Of a stretch of DNA of 64,000 nucleotides, positions 34,496-42,194 are shown piece after piece. Origin of the DNA: RGIG2134 sp964461115 (lineage in GTDB: Bacteria > Cyanobacteriota > Vampirovibrionia > Gastranaerophilales > Gastranaerophilaceae); contig CAYWSX010000008.1 of the NCBI GenBank assembly GCA_964461115.1, positions 1-64,000 of the forward strand. Reading direction: 5' to 3'. The position numbers were made by a program, and so were the translations under genes. Position 1 is the first letter of the stretch. Every line of letters starts with the position of its first letter. Under the pieces are notes generated by a model, which was given only the letters and a program-made list of their open reading frames with translations, made no database searches and had not been told where the DNA came from.

Positions 34496-36280
34496 ATGCA
34501 AATTACATCGATGAAAAGCCATAACTGCGGAACAATAAGAGGAACAGACAAAGACGCGGAAGTAAAATTATCAGGCTGGGTTTCAACAATCAGAGACTTA
34601 GGCGGAATTATTTTTGCTGAATTGAGGGATCGTTCAGGATTTTTTCAAATTGTTGCCGACCCGCAAATTAACCCCGAAGTTCACAAAGTATTTGAAACTT
34701 TGAAAAGCGAATACGTTGTAACTGTTGAAGGAAAAGTTTCAATCCGTCCGGAAGAGACTTTCAACCCTAAATACCCTACTGGCGAAGTTGAAATGTATCC
34801 TGACAAAATTACTATTCTTTCAAAATCAGAAACTCTTCCGTTTGTACTTGAAGATGAAAACGTTTCTGAAGATGTACGTTTAAAATACCGCTACTTAGAC
34901 ATCAGACGTGATTCTATGCTCGGCAAACTTCAATTGAGACACAAAATCGTTGCCGCTATCAGAAATTTCTTAAATGACCAAGATTTTATGGAAGTTGAAA
35001 CTCCAATTCTCATAAACACCAGCCCTGAGGGCGCAAGAGACTATCTGGTTCCTTCAAGAGTGCACGAAGGTAAATTTTACGCACTTCCGCAATCTCCTCA
35101 AATTTTCAAACAATTGTTGATGGTTGGCGGGGTAGAAAAATATTATCAAATCGCAAAATGCTTCCGTGATGAAGACTTGAGAGCAGATAGACAGCCTGAA
35201 TTTACACAAGTTGACCTTGAAATGTCTTTTGTTGAACAAAATGACATTATCAAAATGGTTGAAGGGCTTATCGTTGAGTCATTCAAGCAAGCAAATGTTG
35301 AAGTCAAACCTCCTTTCAAAAGAATTACATACAAAGATGCCATGGAAAAATACGGTTCAGACAAACCTGACACACGTTTCGGAATGGAATTGTTTGATAT
35401 TTCAGATATCTTGATGAATTCAACTTTTGACGCTGTAAAAGAAGTTCTTGAAAACGGCGGATCAGCGCGCGCACTTAAAGTTGAAGGTATTGCAAATTAT
35501 TCCAGAAAAGAAATGGATGATATCAGAAACCTTGCAATTTCATACGGCGCAAAGGGTCTTGCTTGGGTAACGTTTATGGAAGACGGCACCGTCAAATCAC
35601 CTATTCTTAAATTCCTCGGCGAAGAGCAAATTCAACAATTCAAAGAACGCTCAAATGCTAAAGACGGCGATATCGTGTTTATTATCGCAGATAAATCTAA
35701 ACTCGTATTCGATGTTTTGGGCAGATTGAGACTTCACTTCGGTGAAAAACTCGGTTTGATTGACAAAGACGCGCATGATTTGCTTTGGGTAGTTGATTTT
35801 CCAATGTTTGAATACTCGGAAGAAGCACAGCGCTATATGTCGGTTCACCACCCGTTCACATCTCCGAATCTTGAAGATATCGACAAAATGGAGAACGATC
35901 CTGCAAATTGCCGCTCTGTTGCATATGACATTATATATAACGGAAACGAACTCGGCGGTGGCAGCGTAAGAATCCACAACAGCGAACTTCAAAAACGTGT
36001 GTTCAAAGCTCTCGGGCTTTCAGACGAAGACGTTAAAGAAAAATTTGAATATCTTGTAAATGCATTCAAGTACGGAACACCTCCTCACGCCGGTCTTGCA
36101 ATCGGCTTGGACAGATTGGTTGCGCTTCTTGCCAGAACAGACAGTATTCGTGATGTAATCGCGTTCCCTAAAAACTCAAACGCAAAATGTTTGATGACTG
36201 ACGCTCCGGGACATGCTTCCGAAGAACAGTTGAGAGAATTGCATTTGAAATTAAGAGAAAGACCGATGTCTAACAAATAA
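34496..36280 (+). CDS. aspS: aspartyl-tRNA synthetase, bacterial type
   Basis: 594 aa from the ATG at 34496; upstream in-frame codons are AT-rich noise. Class II synthetase. The N-terminal OB-fold reads the anticodon (V-K-L-S-G-W-V). Motif 2 is R-C-F-R-D-E-D-L-R-A-D-R-Q-P-E-F-T-Q. The bacterial GAD insertion is around residues 300-410, and motif 3 (G-L-A-I-G-L-D-R) is near the end. Length and the GAD domain distinguish it from the archaeal type. Whether it also charges tRNA-Asn is not decidable here. agagag lies upstream. Confidence 0.97.
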   Translation: MQITSMKSHNCGTIRGTDKDAEVKLSGWVSTIRDLGGIIFAELRDRSGFFQIVADPQINPEVHKVFETLKSEYVVTVEGKVSIRPEETFNPKYPTGEVEMYPDKITILSKSETLPFVLEDENVSEDVRLKYRYLDIRRDSMLGKLQLRHKIVAAIRNFLNDQDFMEVETPILINTSPEGARDYLVPSRVHEGKFYALPQSPQIFKQLLMVGGVEKYYQIAKCFRDEDLRADRQPEFTQVDLEMSFVEQNDIIKMVEGLIVESFKQANVEVKPPFKRITYKDAMEKYGSDKPDTRFGMELFDISDILMNSTFDAVKEVLENGGSARALKVEGIANYSRKEMDDIRNLAISYGAKGLAWVTFMEDGTVKSPILKFLGEEQIQQFKERSNAKDGDIVFIIADKSKLVFDVLGRLRLHFGEKLGLIDKDAHDLLWVVDFPMFEYSEEAQRYMSVHHPFTSPNLEDIDKMENDPANCRSVAYDIIYNGNELGGGSVRIHNSELQKRVFKALGLSDEDVKEKFEYLVNAFKYGTPPHAGLAIGLDRLVALLARTDSIRDVIAFPKNSNAKCLMTDAPGHASEEQLRELHLKLRERPMSNK

Positions 36281-36293
36281 TTTTCTAAAATTT

Positions 36294-36334
36294 AAAAAGC
36301 ACGTCCTGAGAGAATTTCCAGGATGTGCTTTTTT
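36294..36334 (+). terminator. aspS terminator
   Basis: AAGCACGTCCTG pairs with CAGGATGTGCTT (one G-T pair), followed by TTTTTT. Confidence 0.88.
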
Positions 36335-36564
36335 ATGCATACATTCGATTGTAAACAAATATTAACATTTTATGGTTTTTTTATATACAAAAGAGCAATT
36401 TTTTATATAAAAAATTGTTTATATAAGAGTAAGAGAAAAACACTAAGACGGTTGAGACCCGCATATATAGAGACATTGAGAGAAACGAAAATTTACATTA
36501 TATTTTTTTAACACACCACACACACACTTCACACTAAACGAGGAATGCAAAAAATTTTCATTCC

Positions 36565-36593
36565 AAAGAGCCCCTCAAAAGGCTCTTTTTTTT
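36565..36593. terminator. terminator between aspS region and prepilin gene
   Basis: AAAGAGCC (36565-36572) pairs with GGCTCTTT (36581-36588) followed by T on the plus strand and flanked by A on the minus strand. It could end a short plus-strand RNA as well as the minus-strand prepilin mRNA. Confidence 0.75.
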
Positions 36594-36609
36594 GTCTAAA
36601 TTTAGACAA

Positions 36610-37302
36610 TTATTTTATTTTAAACTCTCTGTTCATAACAAATTCATAAGCGCATGTTACGCCGCTATTATTGCGGACACAGGTTTTTAAGTTTTCGTAT
36701 GGTGTTCCCGCGCCGCCCATAGGGCTTAGTTGGTTGTAAAAAGGATTGTAGTTAAGTAAAAATATGTCACGCCCAAGAACATTAGGTGGCTTTGTTCCGT
36801 TTACATCAATATAAACAATATTTTTGGATGTATAGTCAATGGTAGAAAGGTCAAACCAGCTTCCGAAAGCGACAAGCGCATTGTCCGGAGTGGTAAAAGC
36901 AACTGCATTATCAATTCTTCCGTTAAATAATTTTCCGCCAAGCTCTTTGACTCGAGGGTGTTCGCAACTTTTTACATTATTGAAATATAGACAGTCTTTT
37001 CGAGGCATAAGCGACATTTTAAAATATTTTTTATAAATCTCAAAATCATCGTCGTTATTCACCGACTGCCAGGTTTTAGTCTCAGAATTGTATAGCGGTT
37101 CGCCGTTTGCACGCGAAACCGAGTTTACCGACTGAATTTCATTGTAAGTTTTGTAGAAAATTGCCAAAAATTTCCTGTCATTAATTTTATTTAGCAAAAC
37201 AGGGACAAACATGAGCATAATTATGCCCAAAATAAGCATTGCCAATAGGACTTCTGCCATAGTAAACGCGGGGGATTGATTACTTTTCACACTTAACCTC
37301 AT
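36610..37302 (-). CDS. type IV prepilin-like protein
   Basis: 230 aa. The leader ends before F-T-M-A-E-V-L-L-A-M-L-I-L-G-I-I-M-L-M, a class III signal with the Glu at +5 and a long hydrophobic helix, as processed by prepilin peptidase. The globular domain contains N-G-T-K-P-P-N-V-L-G-R-D-I-F (a segment typical of the D-x-N-G-x-x-G-P-N pseudopilins) and Cys pairs that may form disulfides. Function is minor pilin/pseudopilin or secreted filament subunit. No pilus assembly genes are nearby. Confidence 0.85.
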   Translation of the reverse strand: MRLSVKSNQSPAFTMAEVLLAMLILGIIMLMFVPVLLNKINDRKFLAIFYKTYNEIQSVNSVSRANGEPLYNSETKTWQSVNNDDDFEIYKKYFKMSLMPRKDCLYFNNVKSCEHPRVKELGGKLFNGRIDNAVAFTTPDNALVAFGSWFDLSTIDYTSKNIVYIDVNGTKPPNVLGRDIFLLNYNPFYNQLSPMGGAGTPYENLKTCVRNNSGVTCAYEFVMNREFKIK

Positions 37303-37408
37303 ATTCTCTTTTCCGTTGCAATTATATTTTATTTTGCAAGTTTTAGCAAGAATTTAATTTTTGTTATATCATATTTTTGTAACCCACCGCCGAAACAGGA
37401 ATTTAAGA

Positions 37409-39202
37409 ATGAATAACAAAAAATTGAGAAATATAGCTATTATCGCCCACGTTGACCACGGGAAAACCACAATGGTAGACTGCATGTTACAGCAAAGCGG
37501 CGTTTTCCGTGAAAACCAGCAAGTGCAGGAACGCGTTTTAGACAGCAACGACCTTGAAAAAGAAAGAGGGATTACAATCCTCTCTAAAAATATTTCAATC
37601 AACTACAAAGACCACAAAATCAACGTCGTAGACACGCCTGGTCACGCAGATTTTGGCGGAGAGGTTGAACGTGTTCTCGGTATGGTTGACGGTGCGCTTC
37701 TTATTGTTGACGCAGCTGAAGGACCTATGCCTCAAACAAGATTTGTACTTTCAAAAGCACTTGAACTCGGAATCCGCGTAATGGTAGTCGTAAACAAAAT
37801 CGACAAACCTGCAGCTGACCCTCATGGCGCATTAGATAAAGTTTTTGATTTATTTACAGAACTCACGGAAGACGAGTACTTGCTCGATTTTCCATACGTT
37901 TTTGCAAGCAGCTTAAACGGCTACGCGAAAAAAGAATTAGAAGACAAATCCGAAGATATTACACCGCTTTTGGACGCAATTTTAGAATACATCAAAGCTC
38001 CTGAAGGGGACAAAGACGCAACATTGCAATTTCAAGCTACTACCTTGGACTACAACGAATACGTGGGCAGAATTGTTGTCGGACGTCTCGTTAACGGCGA
38101 AATTAAGTCACAACAGCAAGTTACGCTTATCAAAGCTGACGGCTCAACTGAGCGCGGAAAAGTTGCTAAACTATACGGGTTTGAAGATTTGGGCAGAGTC
38201 GAAATTCAAGAAGCATCAGCGGGGGATATCGTTGGTATTGCAGGGTTTTCAGAAATCCAAATCGGAGAAACTCTTTCCAGCCTTGACAATCCACAGGCGT
38301 TGCCTTTGATTACCGTTGATGAACCTACTTTACAGATGAATTTCTCTGTAAATAACAGCCCTTTTGCAGGGACAGAAGGAAAATTTGTAACCAGCCGCCA
38401 AATCAGAAAAAGACTTTATAACGAGCTTGAAAAAAACGTAAGTTTGCGTGTTGAAGATACCGAAAACACTGATGTTTTCAGAGTAAGCGGCAGAGGCGAG
38501 CTTCATTTGAGTATTTTGATTGAAACAATGCGTCGTGAAGGATACGAATTCCAGGTTTCTAAGCCTCAAGTTATTTTCAAAACCATAGATGAACAGCAGC
38601 ACGAACCATATGAAAACTTAATGGTTGATGTTCCTGAAGAATACGCAGGAAGCTGTATTGAACGTCTTGCAGGCAGAAAAGCCGAAATGCAAACTATGCA
38701 GGTATCGGGAAACCGCACACATATGACATTTATCATTCCCGCACGCGGACTAATCGGTTTCCGAAGCGAATTTATCCGTATGACACGCGGCGAAGGTATT
38801 ATGTACCACACTTATAACTCTTATAAGCCTTATGCGGGCGACATTGCACGCCAAAGAAACGGTTCTCTCGTTGCATTTGAGGATGGAGAGGCTATCCCAT
38901 ACGCTCTTGCATTATTTGAGGACAGAGGAACATTCTTTATTCCGCCGAAAACCAAAGTATATCGCGGCATGATTGTTGGCGAATGCAACAGACTGCAAGA
39001 CATTGCGGTAAACGTATGCAAAACGAAAAAACTCACAAACATGAGAAGCGCAACAGCGGATGTAATGGTGACCTTGCAAGCTGTTCGCCAAATGTCGCTT
39101 GAAGATTGCCTTGAATATATTGAAGAAGACGAACTTGTTGAAATCACACCTGAAAATGTAAGAATTCGTAAGGCAAACCTCGTTAAGCTGCGCTTGAACT
39201 AA
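37409..39202 (+). CDS. typA: translational GTPase TypA/BipA
   Basis: 597 aa from the ATG at 37409 with cagga upstream; the longer frame from 37361 has no ribosome binding site. The G domain has A-H-V-D-H-G-K-T-T, D-T-P-G-H-A-D-F-G and N-K-I-D-K. Domains II, III and V follow the EF-G order and the C-terminal TypA-specific domain ends near residue 597. It binds the ribosome and aids 50S assembly and stress growth. Length and the R-G-I-T-I-L switch-I segment match BipA rather than LepA. Confidence 0.96.
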   Translation: MNNKKLRNIAIIAHVDHGKTTMVDCMLQQSGVFRENQQVQERVLDSNDLEKERGITILSKNISINYKDHKINVVDTPGHADFGGEVERVLGMVDGALLIVDAAEGPMPQTRFVLSKALELGIRVMVVVNKIDKPAADPHGALDKVFDLFTELTEDEYLLDFPYVFASSLNGYAKKELEDKSEDITPLLDAILEYIKAPEGDKDATLQFQATTLDYNEYVGRIVVGRLVNGEIKSQQQVTLIKADGSTERGKVAKLYGFEDLGRVEIQEASAGDIVGIAGFSEIQIGETLSSLDNPQALPLITVDEPTLQMNFSVNNSPFAGTEGKFVTSRQIRKRLYNELEKNVSLRVEDTENTDVFRVSGRGELHLSILIETMRREGYEFQVSKPQVIFKTIDEQQHEPYENLMVDVPEEYAGSCIERLAGRKAEMQTMQVSGNRTHMTFIIPARGLIGFRSEFIRMTRGEGIMYHTYNSYKPYAGDIARQRNGSLVAFEDGEAIPYALALFEDRGTFFIPPKTKVYRGMIVGECNRLQDIAVNVCKTKKLTNMRSATADVMVTLQAVRQMSLEDCLEYIEEDELVEITPENVRIRKANLVKLRLN

Positions 39203-39329
39203 ATTTTCAGTTTAATTTCACCCAAAACACTTGTATTATCTGTGATACAACCCTTTTTGTGTGCCAATTGGCGGTCGACAAGCTGTTTTTGACGATATAT
39301 ATTAAAAGCAAGAGAAATATCGGGAAAAA

Positions 39330-39545
39330 ATGAAAATGTATAGTAAAGAATTCATCAAAAAAATTCAACGGATAACAAAAGAAAGATTTGAAACCGAAGT
39401 CTTAATGAGAATATTAATAAAATGTATGGAAGATGAAAATGACTTAAAACCGTATGACCAAGAGGTTCTTTCTCAAATCATATATAAAAAATTAATCTTT
39501 TTGAAAGAGGATATTAATTGGTTGAATTTGGAATTGAAAATATAG
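39330..39545 (+). CDS. small basic helical protein, unknown
   Basis: 71 aa, not recognised. It is mostly charged and helical (K-E-F-I-K-K-I-Q-R-I-T-K-E-R-F-E-T-E) with no signal or membrane segment. Upstream gggaaaaa is a weak ribosome binding site. Another in-frame ATG lies two codons later. It lies between typA and the repeat island. Codon use is ordinary. Coding status is plausible but not certain. Confidence 0.45.
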   Translation: MKMYSKEFIKKIQRITKERFETEVLMRILIKCMEDENDLKPYDQEVLSQIIYKKLIFLKEDINWLNLELKI

Positions 39546-39610
39546 GTCACTGAATTGACAAGATACTTGCCGGGTGACCCTCTTTTTCAATATAAGAGCC
39601 AAGAATTTAA

Positions 39611-39719
39611 GCCGGAAAGACCCTGAAACAAGTTCAGGGTGACAGCAGAATATAATTACCAAAAGAAAAGCACCATTATTTTTCACGTCATCCTGAATTT
39701 ATTTCAGGATCTTTCCAGC
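39611..39719. repeat. inverted pair of dispersed palindromic repeat, CCTGAA variant
   Basis: Left arm 39611-39645 (GGAAAGACCCTGAAACAAG and on) and right arm 39685-39719 (GTCATCCTGAATTTATTTC and on) face each other. In the left arm the inner palindrome reads ACCCTGAA/TTCAGGGT; in the right arm it reads ATCCTGAA/TTCAGGAT. Confidence 0.8.
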
Positions 39720-39772
39720 TAGAAGCGACATTTTGCGCTAGAAAAAATATTATATAAAGATTTATGCTTTAC

Positions 39773-40020
39773 TTTGCGGTTGTGCCGCCCTGACGCGTCA
39801 GCGTCTTGAAAAGCGCCAAATGTCAAACGAAGTCGAGGGGGTGCGGGGGTGAAGCCCCTGCCATAAGTACGCCTAGAGAGAGTGACTATTTCGGTGTAAA
39901 ATCAGCCGCAGCTTGTCGCGGTGATTTTGGGTTGAAATAGTTTACTCTCTTTAACGCCAGCGTTTTTTTCTTCTTTGGTTACTTTTTTCTTTTTCATCGC
40001 AAGAAAAAGAAGAAAGTAAC
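39773..40020 (+). repeat. structured repeat element, left copy
   Basis: Order: a GC-rich conserved arm (39773-39874, with gccgccctgacgcgt, cttgaaaagcgccaaa, gtcgagggggtgcggggg and agtacgcct); long hairpin 1 (39875-39950, arms starting agagagt and ending actctct); linker aacgccagcgtttttt; and A/T-rich hairpin 2 (39978-40020, gttactttttt / aagaaagtaac). The second copy on the opposite strand has the same order. Confidence 0.75.
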
Positions 40021-40058
40021 AGAAAAATTAATTACTCTTTAACATTCACACACACAAA

Positions 40059-40202
40059 GCTGGAAAGATGCTGAAACAAGTTCAGCATGACAGTTTGGCG
40101 TTCATGGTGGCAGTTGGATTTAATGGCTTTAAAATAACTCCCAAAAAGAAAAAATACCATTATCTTTCACGTCATGCTGAACTTGTTTCAGCATCTTTCC
40201 GG
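40059..40202. repeat. inverted pair of dispersed palindromic repeat, GCTGAA variant
   Basis: Arms 40059-40093 and 40171-40202 face each other. Both carry ATGCTGAA/TTCAGCAT instead of ATCCTGAA/TTCAGGAT, so each base change is matched by its pairing partner. Confidence 0.8.
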
Positions 40203-40286
40203 TGTCGTGACTCACTCTCAGACTTGAAGATAACAGTTTAACACTCATGATAGTGACTTTATTCCTGAATCTTGGAATTTATTCTT

Positions 40287-40534
40287 GTTCATTTTCTCTT
40301 TTTGTTGCGACCCAAAAAGAGAAAACGAACCAAAAGAGAAAAAACGCTGTTCGTTATGGAGAGTAATGTTTTCAACGGAAAATTACAGCCACAAGGTCTG
40401 CTAATTTTCAGCCGAAAACATAACTCTCCTTAGGCGTACTCAAAGCAGGGGCTTTGCCCCCGCACCCCCTCGACTTATTTTGAAAGTTTGGCGCTTTTCA
40501 AGACGCTTACGCGTCAGGGCGGCACAGCCGCAAA
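40287..40534 (-). repeat. structured repeat element, right copy (inverted)
   Basis: Read on the minus strand: conserved arm (40534 to about 40430), hairpin 1 (40429-40358), linker aacgaacagcgtttttt and hairpin 2 (40330-40287). The arm is highly similar to the left copy. The hairpins differ in sequence but keep long pairing, for example ggagagtaatgttttc against gaaaacataactctcc. Confidence 0.75.
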
Positions 40535-40609
40535 GGCTTTACACGAAGTTTTTGCAAATCCTCCTTCATCTTTTTTAACAATAACCCCTTTCAGGCGCAA
40601 ATTTTCCTA

Positions 40610-40638
40610 TTGACGGTTTTTTATGTTAGCGGTAAAGT
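40610..40638 (+). promoter_or_regulatory. promoter of the Trp-type leader
   Basis: TTGACG (40610-40615) and TAAAGT (40633-40638) with 17-nt spacing. Transcription would start at about 40644-40646, at or next to the leader ATG, so the leader mRNA may be leaderless. The -10 is only a four-of-six match. Confidence 0.45.
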
Positions 40639-40644
40639 AAAACT

Positions 40645-40695
40645 ATGAAAAACTCAAAAAATTTAAATGTTAATAACCTCTGGTGGCGCCTGTAA
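40645..40695 (+). CDS. leader peptide with tandem Trp codons
   Basis: Sixteen codons encoding MKNSKNLNVNNLWWRL and a TAA stop. Two adjacent TGG codons sit three and four codons before the last residue, and the stop codon lies inside the 5' arm of the following hairpin. This is the arrangement of trp leader peptides in enterobacteria and rhizobia. No conventional ribosome binding site; it may be translated from the mRNA 5' end. Its role would be sensing charged tRNA-Trp through ribosome stalling. Confidence 0.75.
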   Translation: MKNSKNLNVNNLWWRL

Positions 40696-40771
40696 TACGT
40701 ACAGGCCTTTAATAGTGTTGTTTTAACATCAATTTATAATTTAAGCCTGTACAAATTCGTACAGGTTTTTT
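40688..40771 (+). promoter_or_regulatory. tryptophan-type transcription attenuator
   Basis: Four segments: 1 GCCTGTA (40688-40694), 2 GTACAGGC (40699-40706), 3 GCCTGTAC (40745-40752) and 4 GTACAGG (40759-40765). 1:2 and 3:4 can pair together (pause plus terminator); 2:3 is an 8-bp perfect antiterminator. Segment 4 is followed by TTTTTT (terminator about 40743-40771). A ribosome stalled at the Trp codons would mask segment 1, free segment 2 to pair with 3, and allow read-through into the 40792 gene. Confidence 0.8.
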
Positions 40772-40791
40772 AGTTATAAAGGTTTAAAACA

Positions 40792-42036
40792 ATGCAAGTC
40801 AATTTAATAAATACTCTCGCTCAGCCACTCAAATCAACCGTTCAGTTCATAGCACATCAGGAAAAAGCTTCAGGTCTTTCCACCACCCGCTTTATTCAAG
40901 ACACATCAACATGCCTTGCGCCGAAAGCTGTTTTTTCAAGAAGTAAAGCCGATTTTGCCGAAAATGCCTTTCTCGAACTTTCAGAAAGCTTCTTGGTTTA
41001 TTTTATTCCTGCCATTTTAGGTGAAAAGGTCGCAAGAAAATTCTTTGCCCGCAAATTGGAAAACGGAGCAAAAAAATTGGTTGCAACTCCTGCCGTCGAA
41101 CTCTTGAAAAAAGGCGGTGCAATAAACAAAAAAGTTTTACCTGTAAAAGCCGCAATCGCTCTCACTGCAATGCTTATTCCACTTACGGAATTCACATTGA
41201 ACTATTTTAAAAACCTTTTTACCTTGAAAGTTTTCAAACAAGGTAATTTTGATAACATCGCCGATTTAAACCAAACTAAAGAAACCGAAGAAGCCCACAA
41301 AAAAATAAGAAACAGCGCCCACAAAAACATTAAACGCGCAATTGCGGTATTCGCAGGCTGTCTTGGACTCGGCGCATTGATTGCAAAACGCGGCGCAAAT
41401 TCAAAAACTTTACAGGATGTGAGCGAGTTGATACTCGCACCGGGCACAAAGTTGTTCAAAAACTCCGAAAAGAAAAGAAATTTCTTCAATAAATACTTCA
41501 GCCTTGATTTTGCGTCTGAAAACGGAAAACTGGCGCTTAGCAAAGGTCAGCTTACATCTTGCGTTTTAGTAGGCGGAATAGGCTACTTCGGCGCGTCAAA
41601 AGACCGTGGAAAACAAAACTTCCTCGAAACACTTTTCCGCTTTCCTGTCATCGGTTTTTACATCATCACAGGCAGCGACTTATTCGAAAAAGGGTTCAAA
41701 AAAATCCTCCGGAAAACAGGAAAATGCAAAGAGTTGATTAACGAAAAACTCGAAACTCCGAAATTTGAAAAATTAGAAGGGCTTGCAAAAGATTTGGCAA
41801 AGAAAAACAACACAAAAGTTGAAGCCAAGTTCAAAAAACTTGCGAAACAAAAAGCTTTGATTTCGGGCGTACCGTTTGTTTTTGGTATAGGTGTAATGGG
41901 CTTTTTTGTTGCAGGAATTTCCAATGTATTCACACGTTTTCGTTATAACCGCGAACAAAAACAAAAAAATGCAACAAAAGAACTACTAAAACCGTCTCAA
42001 AATGAGAGACAGACTTATAAAGCTTTTTTGAAATAA
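40792..42036 (+). CDS. orphan membrane protein under Trp-type attenuation
   Basis: 414 aa, not recognised. N-terminal part: T-T-R-F-I-Q-D-T-S-T-C, then P-K-A-V-F-S-R-S-K-A-D-F-A-E, a segment that looks like a conserved family signature. Hydrophobic stretches lie at about residues 66-76, 121-140, 185-200, 258-267, 282-290 and 363-383, suggesting a multipass inner-membrane protein with Lys-rich cytoplasmic loops. It contains no tryptophan in 414 residues. aaggt is a weak ribosome binding site just after the attenuator terminator. The next gene, adhE, has its own promoter, so this is a single-gene unit. Confidence 0.75.
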   Translation: MQVNLINTLAQPLKSTVQFIAHQEKASGLSTTRFIQDTSTCLAPKAVFSRSKADFAENAFLELSESFLVYFIPAILGEKVARKFFARKLENGAKKLVATPAVELLKKGGAINKKVLPVKAAIALTAMLIPLTEFTLNYFKNLFTLKVFKQGNFDNIADLNQTKETEEAHKKIRNSAHKNIKRAIAVFAGCLGLGALIAKRGANSKTLQDVSELILAPGTKLFKNSEKKRNFFNKYFSLDFASENGKLALSKGQLTSCVLVGGIGYFGASKDRGKQNFLETLFRFPVIGFYIITGSDLFEKGFKKILRKTGKCKELINEKLETPKFEKLEGLAKDLAKKNNTKVEAKFKKLAKQKALISGVPFVFGIGVMGFFVAGISNVFTRFRYNREQKQKNATKELLKPSQNERQTYKAFLK

Positions 42037-42110
42037 GAACAAAATAATGCATAAAGAATTAATAAAGATTGTAAAAAATACACTTGCAAATTTTTATTTA
42101 TGTTCTATAC

Positions 42111-42133
42111 TATAATTGTGAAATAAATCACGA
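42111..42133 (+). promoter_or_regulatory. adhE -10 element with overlapping Rex operator
   Basis: A perfect TATAAT (42111-42116) runs into TTGTGAAATAAATCACGA (42116-42133), a Rex box (TTGTGA-N6-TCACAA) with one mismatch. Binding would cover the transcription start of adhE. TTGCAA (42084-42089) is a possible -35 but its 21-nt spacing is too long. Confidence 0.72.
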
Positions 42134-42194
42134 ATAAGAATTTTCAAACAAGCAATACAAAATAACATACTAGCCAACCCAAAAGGAGAAAAAA

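Larger units (their letters stand above)
36281..36609. other. non-coding interval between aspS and a prepilin gene
   Basis: 329 nt without a convincing gene. It contains the aspS terminator (36294-36334), an AT-rich stretch, a GGAATG...CATTCC hairpin (about 36542-36564) and a second terminator (36565-36593) serving the convergent gene. The 9-bp perfect palindrome TTGTCTAAATTTAGACAA straddles 36593-36610. An open frame at 36323-36511 overlaps the terminator and has no ribosome binding site, so I do not call it. Confidence 0.6.
39546..40644. other. 1.1-kb non-coding repeat island
   Basis: No gene with supporting signals. It contains two inverted copies of a structured element (39773-40020 and 40287-40534). 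Between and around them lie four copies of the GTCATCCTGAAC-type palindrome, grouped as two inverted pairs. The right edge carries the promoter of the Trp-type leader. It is clearly richer in G/C runs than its surroundings in the two element arms. Confidence 0.8.

Noticed and set aside
36323..36511. 62-codon frame after aspS
   Set aside because: It starts inside the aspS terminator, lacks a ribosome binding site and has a composition expected of AT-rich non-coding DNA.
39546..40644. CRISPR array or insertion sequence in the repeat island
   Set aside because: Repeats are palindromic pairs with irregular spacing, not direct repeats with unique spacers, and no transposase frame is present.
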